Positions 30,676-39,956 of a DNA stretch of 64,000 bases are shown piece by piece. Numbering within the stretch: position 1 is the stretch's first letter; the number at the start of each line of letters is the position of its first letter. The DNA is taken from NCBI GenBank assembly GCA_016278505.1, contig JADQBQ010000016.1, positions 1-64,000 on the forward strand. Direction: 5' to 3'. The translations under genes were made by a program, and so were the position numbers. The notes below the pieces were generated by a model. The model saw only the letters and a list, made by a program, of their open reading frames with translations, was not told where the DNA came from and did not search any database. Origin of the DNA: Clostridiales bacterium. Its GTDB lineage: Bacteria; Bacillota; Desulfotomaculia; Desulfotomaculales; VENG01.

Positions 30676-31830
30676 TTAAGCATCGTAGGCAGACTTTATC
30701 ATTTCTTCCACCTTGGCGGCAGTGATGCGGTAGGGCACCAGGGCGAAGCCTGTATCTGCTGTGACTAAAGGTGCCACTTTGATTGCTGCTTCAAGGGAAA
30801 CTCCCAATCCTTTCAGATTAGTTATTTCCACCGATTTGATTAGAGAGCGTATGGCCTTACGGGCAATGGCACCTATTTCTTGGGGAGTTGCTTCCTCTGC
30901 AACTTCCACTCCCAAACACTCGCAGATCATCCGTACCTTTTTGTATTCTGTTTTAGCTGCATATTCAGCTACCTCAGGTAGAATTACTGCACAGGCAATT
31001 CCGTGGGGAATGTGAAAATGAGAACCCAACGTATGGCCAATGGAATGACCAATATGGACAAGACCATTAGTAAACGCCATTCCCGCAAACATGGAGGCGA
31101 GTATCATCTGCTCTCTTGCTTCGGCGTTAGAACCGTCACGGTAAGCTACAGTAAGCCATTTAGCAATAGAGCGAATTGATTCCCGCGCCAAAGCATCCGA
31201 GAGAGGATTTGACTGTCCTCCGGTAAGAGATTCCACAGCATGAGCTAAGGCATCCACACCGGTTGCTGCAGTCATCTTGGGAGGCAGTCCCAGCGTAAGG
31301 TCAGGATCTATTATCGCCAGTGTGCCCACGCATACCGGGCTTACCACACTATCTTTATTTCCTCGCGAGGTGCAAGAGACGACGCACATATTAGTGACCT
31401 CACTGCCGGTACCGCTGGTAGTGGGTATGAAAACCATGGGCACGCCCGGTTTGAGATTCCTTTGCACACCAAAGTAATTCATAATAGGAGGTGTATTGTT
31501 AATTAAGACATTGATACCCTTTGCTGAGTCCATGGCACTACCTCCGCCTACTGCTACAATGCCGTCAATTGCTTCATTGCGTGCCATTTCTGCCGCCTCC
31601 TCAATCATGGTATCCGGAGGATCAGGGAGTACACCGTCAAAGCAAATGGTATTAATTCCGGCATTTTGAATATTCTCCACAATGGTATCGGCAATACCAA
31701 CCGCCTTAAGCCCCTTGTCATAGACCACAAGGACTTTTTTGCATCCCAGCTCGCGGACCTTGAGACCGGTTCGCAAGGATGCACCGCTACCCATGATAAC
31801 GGGAACAAAAATTTCGTATGATGTGATCAT
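30676..31830 (-). CDS. Iron-containing alcohol dehydrogenase
   Basis: GGGSAMDSAKGI, PTTSGTGSEVTN, GLVHIGHSIGHTLGSHFHIPHGIACAVILP. Confidence 0.95.
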   Translation of the reverse strand: MITSYEIFVPVIMGSGASLRTGLKVRELGCKKVLVVYDKGLKAVGIADTIVENIQNAGINTICFDGVLPDPPDTMIEEAAEMARNEAIDGIVAVGGGSAMDSAKGINVLINNTPPIMNYFGVQRNLKPGVPMVFIPTTSGTGSEVTNMCVVSCTSRGNKDSVVSPVCVGTLAIIDPDLTLGLPPKMTAATGVDALAHAVESLTGGQSNPLSDALARESIRSIAKWLTVAYRDGSNAEAREQMILASMFAGMAFTNGLVHIGHSIGHTLGSHFHIPHGIACAVILPEVAEYAAKTEYKKVRMICECLGVEVAEEATPQEIGAIARKAIRSLIKSVEITNLKGLGVSLEAAIKVAPLVTADTGFALVPYRITAAKVEEMIKSAYDA

Positions 31831-32064
31831 TTACCTAACTACTCCTTCCTTTTTAACACTTTTTTAACTCTTTAAATAAAAAATTGGTTATTATTAATTG
31901 GTCCACTGCCAAATTGCATTATTCTAATGGTATCACTGCGACTGTTTAATGATATACGTACTACTCATACGAAAAAAAGCGTTATATTTGTGCAATTTGC
32001 ACTATTGCGAATTGCGCCACTTAATCAAACTATATTATTATACAGAAAAAGGCGAGGTGAGAGG

Positions 32065-33555
32065 GTGCGTTATAACGAGCTGATAGACACACTGCAACAG
32101 AAATATGAAATACAGGTACAGGTGACTGGTGATTCTCCTACCATTATTGATATTCGGCTACTGGATGGGAACGAACAACACTGGGATGAACACATATTGT
32201 ATGTGGGAAGGTTAAAAGATCCACCGGATCGGCCGATCATGTTGCTTGCTGCGGATGAGCCTTTCACATTGCCTGAGGGTAGTAATTATACTCACATCCG
32301 CCGTGAGGATTTGTACCATTTATTCAATACGGCGAAAGATTTGATTTTTGAGGATTTGCGAGGAGACGGCATATTCTTTCAATTAGCACAAATGGCCTTA
32401 AACAAAAAAAGCATTACCTGTGTCATTAACACCGCAGCCACACTGCTTGGAAATGCGTTGATTCTCGTAAATTCCGGCCAGAAGGTACTGGCACATTCAA
32501 CAACTTGTGAAATTCTGGACCCCCTGTGGGTCCAGAACATAGAAAGGGGATACTGCTCCTATGAATTCGTTCAGAAGGTTCGTTCCAACAGGCATATGAA
32601 GGAGTGGAGCAAACAAGGGAGTGAAACCCGGCTCATTACATTACCTGGCGATCTGCAACCGAAACTAGTGGCTCGCATTACCCAAGAAGGTCATGTCGCC
32701 GGCGCGTTAATCATGATTGAACATCATACGTCCATCGGACATATTCATCGACGTTTGCTTCCCGTGGTTGGCAGATTACTTTTCGATATCTTTAATCGCG
32801 ATTCTGCCTCCGAAGGAGTACACGGATCGTTTTACGGCGCCATTCTTTACAACCTATTGGATGATACAGACATTTCGAATACCCTTGAATACATATCTAT
32901 ATCAGGGATTGATTTCCCGGTGGAGATGCGTGTAGTAGTTGCCCGCTTTGTGCACCGTATGGAAAACCGTTACCTCAAGAGCACTTTTAGCATGGAATTG
33001 GAACGCATCTTCCCCGAAGGGCATTCTGTGCACTATAAAAGTTACATTGGAATTCTGGTACCATTGGTTTCCGAAAAAAAAACGAAGGAACTTGTTAAGC
33101 TGGCTCTGAACGAGGATGTAAGTATAGGTCTGAGCTGGCCTTTTAATAATATTGTAGAATTCAAAAGACATTTTAACCAGGCAGTGGTATCAATAAAGCT
33201 TGCCCAGCGTTTTGGCCGGACTAAACAGGTTTTCGACTATAGCGATTTTTACTACTATGACTTACTGAACAACTACATGGGGAAGAAACCTCTGGAACAG
33301 TACCGCCATCCTGCTTTGCAGGTTCTTCGCGAGTATGACAAGGCCAACAACACTGAACTTTACGCCACTTTACGCACCTATTTGGAGCATAAAAAAAACC
33401 TCCGGGCAACAGCGGAGGCATTGTTCATACATAGAAACACGCTAGTTTATAGAATTAATCGCATTAATCAGCTGGTAAAATTAAACCTCAACAATATTAA
33501 CGTTTTTAATTCTCTTCTGGATTCTTTTAGGATTGAGACTTTTCTACATCAATAG
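32065..33555 (+). CDS. PucR/CdaR-family transcriptional regulator
   Basis: C-terminal LRTYLEHKKNLRATAEALFIHRNTLVYRINRI (HTH_30); GTG start at 32065 after GGCGAGGTGAGAGG. Confidence 0.88.
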   Translation: MRYNELIDTLQQKYEIQVQVTGDSPTIIDIRLLDGNEQHWDEHILYVGRLKDPPDRPIMLLAADEPFTLPEGSNYTHIRREDLYHLFNTAKDLIFEDLRGDGIFFQLAQMALNKKSITCVINTAATLLGNALILVNSGQKVLAHSTTCEILDPLWVQNIERGYCSYEFVQKVRSNRHMKEWSKQGSETRLITLPGDLQPKLVARITQEGHVAGALIMIEHHTSIGHIHRRLLPVVGRLLFDIFNRDSASEGVHGSFYGAILYNLLDDTDISNTLEYISISGIDFPVEMRVVVARFVHRMENRYLKSTFSMELERIFPEGHSVHYKSYIGILVPLVSEKKTKELVKLALNEDVSIGLSWPFNNIVEFKRHFNQAVVSIKLAQRFGRTKQVFDYSDFYYYDLLNNYMGKKPLEQYRHPALQVLREYDKANNTELYATLRTYLEHKKNLRATAEALFIHRNTLVYRINRINQLVKLNLNNINVFNSLLDSFRIETFLHQ

Positions 33556-33574
33556 CACAATGATAAAAAAACCA

Positions 33575-33970
33575 TCACTTATAAAACAGTTCAACCTTGA
33601 AAAATTCCACTGCCACAGTAGACTGGTCCAATTTATCCTTAACCCTCTTTACTACATCCAGCACAGCTTTTTTCCAATTATCTTTATCAATTTCCGGGTT
33701 CCTGGTGCCCCGGATTTGAACCACATGCTCTCCGCCTACCGGGCATCCCATTGCCGTATCGTAGACTATACGGTCGTCTTTCCCGCTGACAACGGCCGAA
33801 ATATAAATTTTTTGGTCGTTGAAGATCTCTTTGGCAGCTTCTTGCCACTTTCCCGCCACCACACGTACTGGGTTGCTGGTAACACTGCTGTTAGTACCAT
33901 AAAGCCTTGGATCAATTCCCACCACGGCCACGAATTTTTCTGTTAAAATGCCTGTGTATTCTTCTCCCAT
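33575..33970 (-). CDS. Conserved hypothetical protein (131 aa)
   Basis: Intact ORF convergent to the regulator; no family recognised. Confidence 0.6.
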   Translation of the reverse strand: MGEEYTGILTEKFVAVVGIDPRLYGTNSSVTSNPVRVVAGKWQEAAKEIFNDQKIYISAVVSGKDDRIVYDTAMGCPVGGEHVVQIRGTRNPEIDKDNWKKAVLDVVKRVKDKLDQSTVAVEFFKVELFYK

Positions 33971-34221
33971 AAAAAGCTCCCTCCCGTAAATATTTTAAGC
34001 TGTTACTCGGTTTACAGTCATCTTCCCGAGGAAGTTTAGCCTGAACCATCTTTAGCACTTGAACTGTTGGCATTTCTTATCTTATATAATATCAGAATTT
34101 TACAAACAAAAACACCCTGAACTTGCTGCCCCGCTTACTGATTCATTTTTACGTGACAATCGTCACAGACAGGCAGGAAGGATTATCCTATAATATAAAG
34201 AAAGAGCTGGAGGTGGTACAA

Positions 34222-35250
34222 GTGAAATTAACGGGAAATTGTATGACTACCGCAATGGGAATACTGCCCCACAACAATATTCGCGACTCTTTTAAATTGG
34301 CTTTTGCCGTTGATATCCCCTTTTGGCCACAATTACCCAAATTCAGTTTCCATGAGGATATGTACGTGCAGGTGTGTGAGCACTTTCCTGGCATCCGGGT
34401 GGATAAAGAGAACCTCCGAGTAAGCCTGGAAACCGAAGCTTTTTACAAAGAATTGGATTTCTACGCGGCAAAAAGCGCCCATGAAGACTATTTTGAGCTG
34501 TCTCCCCAATACTCAGCGACCCTCAATGAATTCCTGCGGCAAGATTTTAGTGAGTACCGCTATATAAGAGGGCAAAACATAGGTCCCATAAGTTTCGGCC
34601 TTAAGATCACGGATGAAAACCGCAAACCTATAATTTATAACGATGAAATAAGGGATTTTCTTTATGAATTTATAGCTCAAAAGGTTAATGCCCAGTACCG
34701 GCAACTAAAAAAAGTCCATGATCAACCCTTTGTCTGGGTGGATGAACCAGGATTGGAAATGCTCTTCACTTCCTTCACCGGCTACCCCGGCAGTAAGGCC
34801 AAAGAAGATTTCCTGCGATTTCTGGACAGAGTGGATGGCCCGCGGGGTGTGCATCTCTGCGGCAATCCCGACTGGTCCTTCCTACTCAGTGATCTCAATC
34901 TGGACATCCTTTCCATTGATATATTCGGTAACGGCGAGATATTCACCCGGTACACAGCTGAGATAAAGGATTTCCTGCAAAGGGGAGGCATCATAAGCTG
35001 GGGCATAGTACCTACCTTGACCGAGGAAGTGGATGCGGAAGGGGTTAATACTCTCACCGGAAAAATGGAAGCTTTCTGGACTTACCTTGACGGTAAAGGG
35101 ATAGACTTAGAAATGATATTATCCCAGGCCTGGCTTGCCCCGGCCCGCTGCTGCCTGGTAAACAGCGACGGGGCAAAAACCGTGCACAAGTCCTTTGACC
35201 TTTTAAACCGGGTAGCTGAAAATCTCAAGGGAAAATACAAGTTGGTATAA
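34222..35250 (+). CDS. Cobalamin-independent methionine synthase / UROD-like (MetE C-terminal-like) protein
   Basis: FVWVDEPGLEM, GVHLCGNPDWSFLLS, SIDIFGNGE; GTG start after GGAGGTGG. Confidence 0.75.
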   Translation: MKLTGNCMTTAMGILPHNNIRDSFKLAFAVDIPFWPQLPKFSFHEDMYVQVCEHFPGIRVDKENLRVSLETEAFYKELDFYAAKSAHEDYFELSPQYSATLNEFLRQDFSEYRYIRGQNIGPISFGLKITDENRKPIIYNDEIRDFLYEFIAQKVNAQYRQLKKVHDQPFVWVDEPGLEMLFTSFTGYPGSKAKEDFLRFLDRVDGPRGVHLCGNPDWSFLLSDLNLDILSIDIFGNGEIFTRYTAEIKDFLQRGGIISWGIVPTLTEEVDAEGVNTLTGKMEAFWTYLDGKGIDLEMILSQAWLAPARCCLVNSDGAKTVHKSFDLLNRVAENLKGKYKLV

Positions 35251-35273
35251 ATTTTACCGCTGGGAAGACCCAC

Positions 35274-35310
35274 AAAACCAGGGAAGCCTTGTAAGGTCTT
35301 CCCTGGTTTT
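35274..35310 (+). terminator. Rho-independent terminator
   Basis: AAAACCAGGGAAG ... CTTCCCTGGTTTT. Confidence 0.75.
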
Positions 35311-35530
35311 AATTTGGGATTTCACTACTCATTCAGCTTACCGGAGCTGTCCCACTCTTCCTATCATAAACTAGCGATGCTACCGTCGACATTGGGTTCC
35401 ACCAGGGCCACAAGATTAGGACGGCCGTTATTTCATCCTGCATTAATTACACGTCGTTTTTTTGTGCTTAGCAGCAGGAAATTAGCCTTAAGAAAAATAA
35501 TGTATGTTTTAGCATAAGGGGGTTATTGGT

Positions 35531-36382
35531 ATGTTTAAGGAACTGCCCGATGACGTTATCGAAATAATACTCGAACAAGTCCAGGTGGGTCTTACATTAG
35601 TGGACCATGAAGGAAGAATTATTTATTTCAACGCGCTGGCAGGTAAACTTTTAACCTGGGGCAAGGAAAATACCGAGAATAATTCTGTACTGGGGTGTCA
35701 CCCACCCCAGCTGCGTGAAAAAGTAATGGACAAGTTAAACAACAATACGGGTGGATCAATGTGGCATAGGACTTTGAAAATCAGGGATAGGTATATTGAA
35801 AACGTCTACTCCCCCATAAATGTTCCCGGGCATATTAAAGGTATAATGATAGTCACCAGGGACGTCACCGAAAGAGAAGAAATGAACCGTCAAATCAGAA
35901 AAAATGCCGTCACTGACAGTTTGACCGGTCTGTATAACAGAAAACATTTTAACGACATGCATAAAGACTTATTAGAGCAATCAAAACCCTTTGGGATCAT
36001 CATGCTGGACGTTAACGGTCTCAAATATGTTAATGATAAGTGCGGTCACGAGTCTGGGGATAAATTACTGGTTCAAGCCGCCGACACCATCTCCCGGTGC
36101 GTACGCAAAACTGATTATGTGTTTCGTTTCGGGGGAGATGAATTTGTAGTGCTTGTTCCCGGAGGCACTATAAAAGACCTGCATGCTATCTATGCCAGAA
36201 TTAAGGCCCAAAACCAAGACCTTTCACCGGGCTGCCCGGTAGGATTAAACTTAAGTGTCGGTGGCTGCTCGTCACTGGAGACGGATAACCCTTGGGAGGT
36301 TTTGAACTGTGCCGATGAAGAAATGTATAAAGACAAACGCAATTTTTATGCCAATGACGGTGCCGCTTTAAAGAGAGAATAA
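35531..36382 (+). CDS. PAS domain diguanylate cyclase
   Basis: PAS region then GGDEF (VFRFGGDEFVVLVPGG). Confidence 0.9.
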   Translation: MFKELPDDVIEIILEQVQVGLTLVDHEGRIIYFNALAGKLLTWGKENTENNSVLGCHPPQLREKVMDKLNNNTGGSMWHRTLKIRDRYIENVYSPINVPGHIKGIMIVTRDVTEREEMNRQIRKNAVTDSLTGLYNRKHFNDMHKDLLEQSKPFGIIMLDVNGLKYVNDKCGHESGDKLLVQAADTISRCVRKTDYVFRFGGDEFVVLVPGGTIKDLHAIYARIKAQNQDLSPGCPVGLNLSVGGCSSLETDNPWEVLNCADEEMYKDKRNFYANDGAALKRE

Positions 36383-36418
36383 TGTCCAAACATATCATCA
36401 AGATAGGAGAGATACTTT

Positions 36419-37588
36419 TTGCAAAATAATAGCATTGTTTTCAGCCCGGTACGTTTAGGTACGCTGGAGATACCTAACCGCATCATGCGCTCGGCCACCT
36501 GGGAAGGCCTGGGTGATAAGAACGGCTTTGTCTCAGATAAATATACAGAGTTGTACGAACAGCTGGCAGCAGGAGGAACAGGACTTATTGTTTCCGGATT
36601 TTTATTTATCAGTCAGGAAGGGAAAGGTCCCACAGGAATGGCCGGTATCAGTGACGACCACCACGTTGAAGGACTGCGAAAAGCAACCACAGCTGTACAT
36701 AATAAAGGGGGCAGGATCATAGCCCAGCTGGCCCACTGCGGCAGGCGGGTGGCACCCCCACGGCAGCCGGCGGTGGTTTCATCTGATTCAGATACAGCCA
36801 TCATACTGGACGATGAGGCAATCCAAAAAATAATATCTGATTTTGTGCAGGCTGCCCGCAGGGCTAAGGAAGCCGGCTTCGACGGAATCCAGCTGCACAG
36901 TGCCCACGGCTACCTCCTTAGCGATTTTCTATCTCCCCATATTAATAAGAGAAATGATAACTGGGGCGGAACACCCGAAGGGCGGTTCCTTATTGTAGCT
37001 AAGATCCTAGAAAAAGCCAGGGGGTTATTGGGATCTGACTTCCCCATCCTCTTAAAGTTAAACGGCTCCGACAATATTGCCGGCGGAGTTGACCCGGAAT
37101 TGTGCGCCAAATACACCGGAATGGCCCAGGAACAAGGTGCTGACGCAGTGGAAATCAGCGGCGGCATTCCCGAATCGGGTTTCACCACCATTCGCGGTGA
37201 CATCCCCCTTATATTGTTCACCCAGGGAAAAACCGATTTAGAATCAATTCAAACAGCACAAAAGAAGGCAGACGCCGTCAAGGAAGTTTCAGCTTTTAAA
37301 TACTGCTACAACAGAGACTTAGCCCGAAAAGTAAAAAAATTAACACCGGGAGTGACCGTTATTTCGGTGGGCGGTTACCGCACCCTTTCAGATATGGAAG
37401 AGACACTTTCCCGGGATGATGCAGATTTAATTGCCATGTCCCGCCCTCTGATTATAGAACCTGATTTACCAGATAAACTAAAAAACGGACAGGCTGCAAA
37501 GTCCAAGTGCATCAACTGCAATATCTGTTTACCGTACGCACCCATAAGTGGTTTACAATGTTTCTACGGCCAGGAACCAGCCATATAA
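36419..37588 (+). CDS. NADH:flavin oxidoreductase (Old Yellow Enzyme family)
   Basis: NRIMRSATWEGLGD, GFDGIQLHSAHGYLLSDFLSPHINKRNDNWGG. Confidence 0.92.
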   Translation: MQNNSIVFSPVRLGTLEIPNRIMRSATWEGLGDKNGFVSDKYTELYEQLAAGGTGLIVSGFLFISQEGKGPTGMAGISDDHHVEGLRKATTAVHNKGGRIIAQLAHCGRRVAPPRQPAVVSSDSDTAIILDDEAIQKIISDFVQAARRAKEAGFDGIQLHSAHGYLLSDFLSPHINKRNDNWGGTPEGRFLIVAKILEKARGLLGSDFPILLKLNGSDNIAGGVDPELCAKYTGMAQEQGADAVEISGGIPESGFTTIRGDIPLILFTQGKTDLESIQTAQKKADAVKEVSAFKYCYNRDLARKVKKLTPGVTVISVGGYRTLSDMEETLSRDDADLIAMSRPLIIEPDLPDKLKNGQAAKSKCINCNICLPYAPISGLQCFYGQEPAI

Positions 37589-37597
37589 TATTTCACG

Positions 37598-37626
37598 CTG
37601 CAGTGCTCACGCGCTGCAGCTTTTTT
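37598..37626 (+). terminator. Rho-independent terminator
   Basis: GCTGCAG ... CTGCAGC TTTTTT. Confidence 0.75.
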
Positions 37627-37776
37627 ATGATAACTAACCAGCGTTAACTGTGATAAAGTTCTTTTCCCAGTGTGACATAGCTCATATTTTAAACCTTACT
37701 AATGGATTAAAATAACAATCAACATAAATCAAATTCGCTATATAAAATACTTTCATTTAGAAAGGGGGTACCCTCC

Positions 37777-38085
37777 GTGGGAATAAAAAATGTTTGCGCT
37801 AAGGAAAAAGTGTTACAGGAAGAGCTGAGCAGCATCAATATGCAGCTCACTGCTCTGGGACAAAGGTTGATTGAACTGGGTTATCATCTTAAGGAAAACC
37901 CGGCCCAAATCAAACTTATTAACTGTGATATAAATAATCCCAATTCAGCTTGCACATTTTCCATGAACTTTCATGATCTACAGGAGTGTCCGACATTAGT
38001 CGAAAAATTATTATCTTCGTACCACCAGCTGCAAAGACAATTAACCGAAATCAGCTCCCAAGTTGAAGATTCTTGTTCGGATTAG
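37777..38085 (+). CDS. Hypothetical protein (102 aa, coiled-coil-like)
   Basis: RBS AAAGGGGG; heptad-like N-terminus; upstream of ferredoxin. Confidence 0.65.
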   Translation: MGIKNVCAKEKVLQEELSSINMQLTALGQRLIELGYHLKENPAQIKLINCDINNPNSACTFSMNFHDLQECPTLVEKLLSSYHQLQRQLTEISSQVEDSCSD

Positions 38086-38129
38086 TTTAAAAGAATATAA
38101 ATTCTAAGGCTAAAGGAGGCCAAAATGAT

Positions 38130-38312
38130 ATGAAGCCGGTAGTGAACGAAGAAACCTGTATTGCTTGCGGCACCTGTGAATCAGTTTGTCCAGCTACTCC
38201 CAATGTTTTTGAGGTCGGCGATTATTCAAAAGTGATTAACCCTGATGCTTGCACCGAATGCGGCGAATGTGTGGATAGCTGCCCCACCGACTCTATTGAA
38301 CTAGTTAATTAA
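38130..38312 (+). CDS. 4Fe-4S dicluster ferredoxin
   Basis: CIACGTCESVCP and CTECGECVDSCP. Confidence 0.92.
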   Translation: MKPVVNEETCIACGTCESVCPATPNVFEVGDYSKVINPDACTECGECVDSCPTDSIELVN

Positions 38313-38354
38313 AAGATAACCACCGGTGTGTGTGATTAAAAAATTGTAGATGTG

Positions 38355-38366
38355 TGATGTATATCA
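38355..38366. promoter_or_regulatory. Candidate CRP/FNR-type operator TGAT-GTAT-ATCA upstream of hcp
   Basis: Perfect TGAT-N4-ATCA dyad about 80 bp before the hcp start. Confidence 0.4.
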
Positions 38367-38442
38367 TATCTTGCAACCGGGCTGACAGTTAAACTAGATA
38401 TAACCTGAATAAAAGAAAAACATTTCAATAGGAGGTAATATA

Positions 38443-39726
38443 ATGTTTTGCTACCAGTGTGAACAAACAGCCAAGGGAACCGGATGTACTAAAGTAGGGG
38501 TTTGCGGCAAAAATGAAGATGTAGCCAGCCTGCAGGATACATTAATTATTGGACTTAAAGGTGTGGCGGCATACGCCTACCACGCCAGAGAACTGGGCCA
38601 GCGAGATGAAAGAGTGGATGCCTTCATGCACGATGCCCTGTTCAGCACATTGACCAACGTAAACTTTGACTTAAACAACCACGTGGAAAAAGCGCTGGAG
38701 CTGGGTGAGATGAACTACAGGGCTATGGAACTTTTAGACAATGCAAACGTGGGTAAGTTCGGTACCCCGGAGCCCACCACTGTCTCCACCGGCTTTAAGC
38801 CCGGACCGGCTATTGTAGTTACCGGACATGACTTTTTGGACCTTTATGAACTGTTAAAGCAGGCTGAGCCGGAAGGGGTTAATGTCTATACCCACGGTGA
38901 AATGCTGCCGGCCCATGCTTATCCCGAGCTGAAGAAGTTTTCTAACCTAGTAGGGCATTTCGGCTCAGCCTGGCAGAACCAGAAAAAAGAGTTTGAGGAA
39001 TTCCCCGGTGCTATCCTGGGAACTACCAACTGCGTGCTGCTGCCCAAGGATTCTTACAAGGATCGCATGTTTACCTGCGGCATCGCTAGATTGCCGGAAG
39101 TAACCCATATCAAGGACCGTAACTTCAAAGAAGTCATTGAGAAGGCGAAGTCCCTGGGTTCACTGCCTGGGAAAGATGGCGGTCAACTAACCACCGGTTT
39201 CCACCATACCCCGGTGCTGTCACTGGCAGACAAAATTGTGGGCGCAGTTAAAGCCGGTAAAATACGCCACTTCTTCCTGGTGGGTGGTTGTGACGGGGGT
39301 AAGTCTTCCCGCAGCTATTACACTGATTTTGTCAAACAGTTGCCCGAAGACTGCGTAGTACTCACCCTGGGCTGCGGTAAATACCGCTTCAACCATTTAG
39401 AGCTGGGGGACATTGACGGCATACCGCGCCTTCTGGACATGGGCCAGTGTAATAATGCTTACTCTGCAGTACAGGTAGCAGTAGCCCTGGCGGATGCCTT
39501 CGATTGTGATGTTAACGAGCTGCCTCTAACCCTGGTACTTTCCTGGTTTGAGCAAAAGGCTGTTTCCATTCTGCTCTCATTGCTGCACCTGGGTATCAAG
39601 AACATCCGTATCGGCCCGTCACTGCCGGCTTTCTTGACCCCCAACGTACTACAGGTGCTCCAGGCAAACTTTGATCTGAAACCAATTACTACACCGGAAG
39701 AAGACCTGAAAGCAATCTTGGGCTAA
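38443..39726 (+). CDS. hcp: Hybrid-cluster protein / hydroxylamine reductase (short form)
   Basis: MFCYQCEQTAKGTGCTKVGVCGK; GGCDGGKSSRSYYTDF; CGKYRFN; 427 aa, shorter than ~550-aa class I/II proteins. Confidence 0.93.
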   Translation: MFCYQCEQTAKGTGCTKVGVCGKNEDVASLQDTLIIGLKGVAAYAYHARELGQRDERVDAFMHDALFSTLTNVNFDLNNHVEKALELGEMNYRAMELLDNANVGKFGTPEPTTVSTGFKPGPAIVVTGHDFLDLYELLKQAEPEGVNVYTHGEMLPAHAYPELKKFSNLVGHFGSAWQNQKKEFEEFPGAILGTTNCVLLPKDSYKDRMFTCGIARLPEVTHIKDRNFKEVIEKAKSLGSLPGKDGGQLTTGFHHTPVLSLADKIVGAVKAGKIRHFFLVGGCDGGKSSRSYYTDFVKQLPEDCVVLTLGCGKYRFNHLELGDIDGIPRLLDMGQCNNAYSAVQVAVALADAFDCDVNELPLTLVLSWFEQKAVSILLSLLHLGIKNIRIGPSLPAFLTPNVLQVLQANFDLKPITTPEEDLKAILG

Positions 39727-39750
39727 AAACCAAATCCACCTCTCCCATCG

Positions 39751-39788
39751 ATAAACAAAGAGAACCCGGCCGGGTTCTCTTTGTTTAT
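39751..39788. terminator. 38-bp perfect palindrome, terminator-like
   Basis: ATAAACAAAGAGAACCCGG|CCGGGTTCTCTTTGTTTAT immediately after hcp. Confidence 0.75.
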
Positions 39789-39956
39789 TTAAGTAAATGA
39801 CTATAGTTTACAAAAAATGTTTGACAATCTTGGATATTAATGAAAAACTAAAGTTAATATTATTCATGCTTGACAAAGTATTTTGGGGTACATAAATTTA
39901 ATTTTGTAGGTCCTACATAACAATACCATATGGTTCAGATTATAGGAGTGTAAACA

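Noticed and set aside
31880-31920. Fourth sigma54 promoter upstream of the alcohol dehydrogenase (TTTGGCAGTGGACC on minus)
   Set aside because: No GC element at the required 10-nt spacing after GG.
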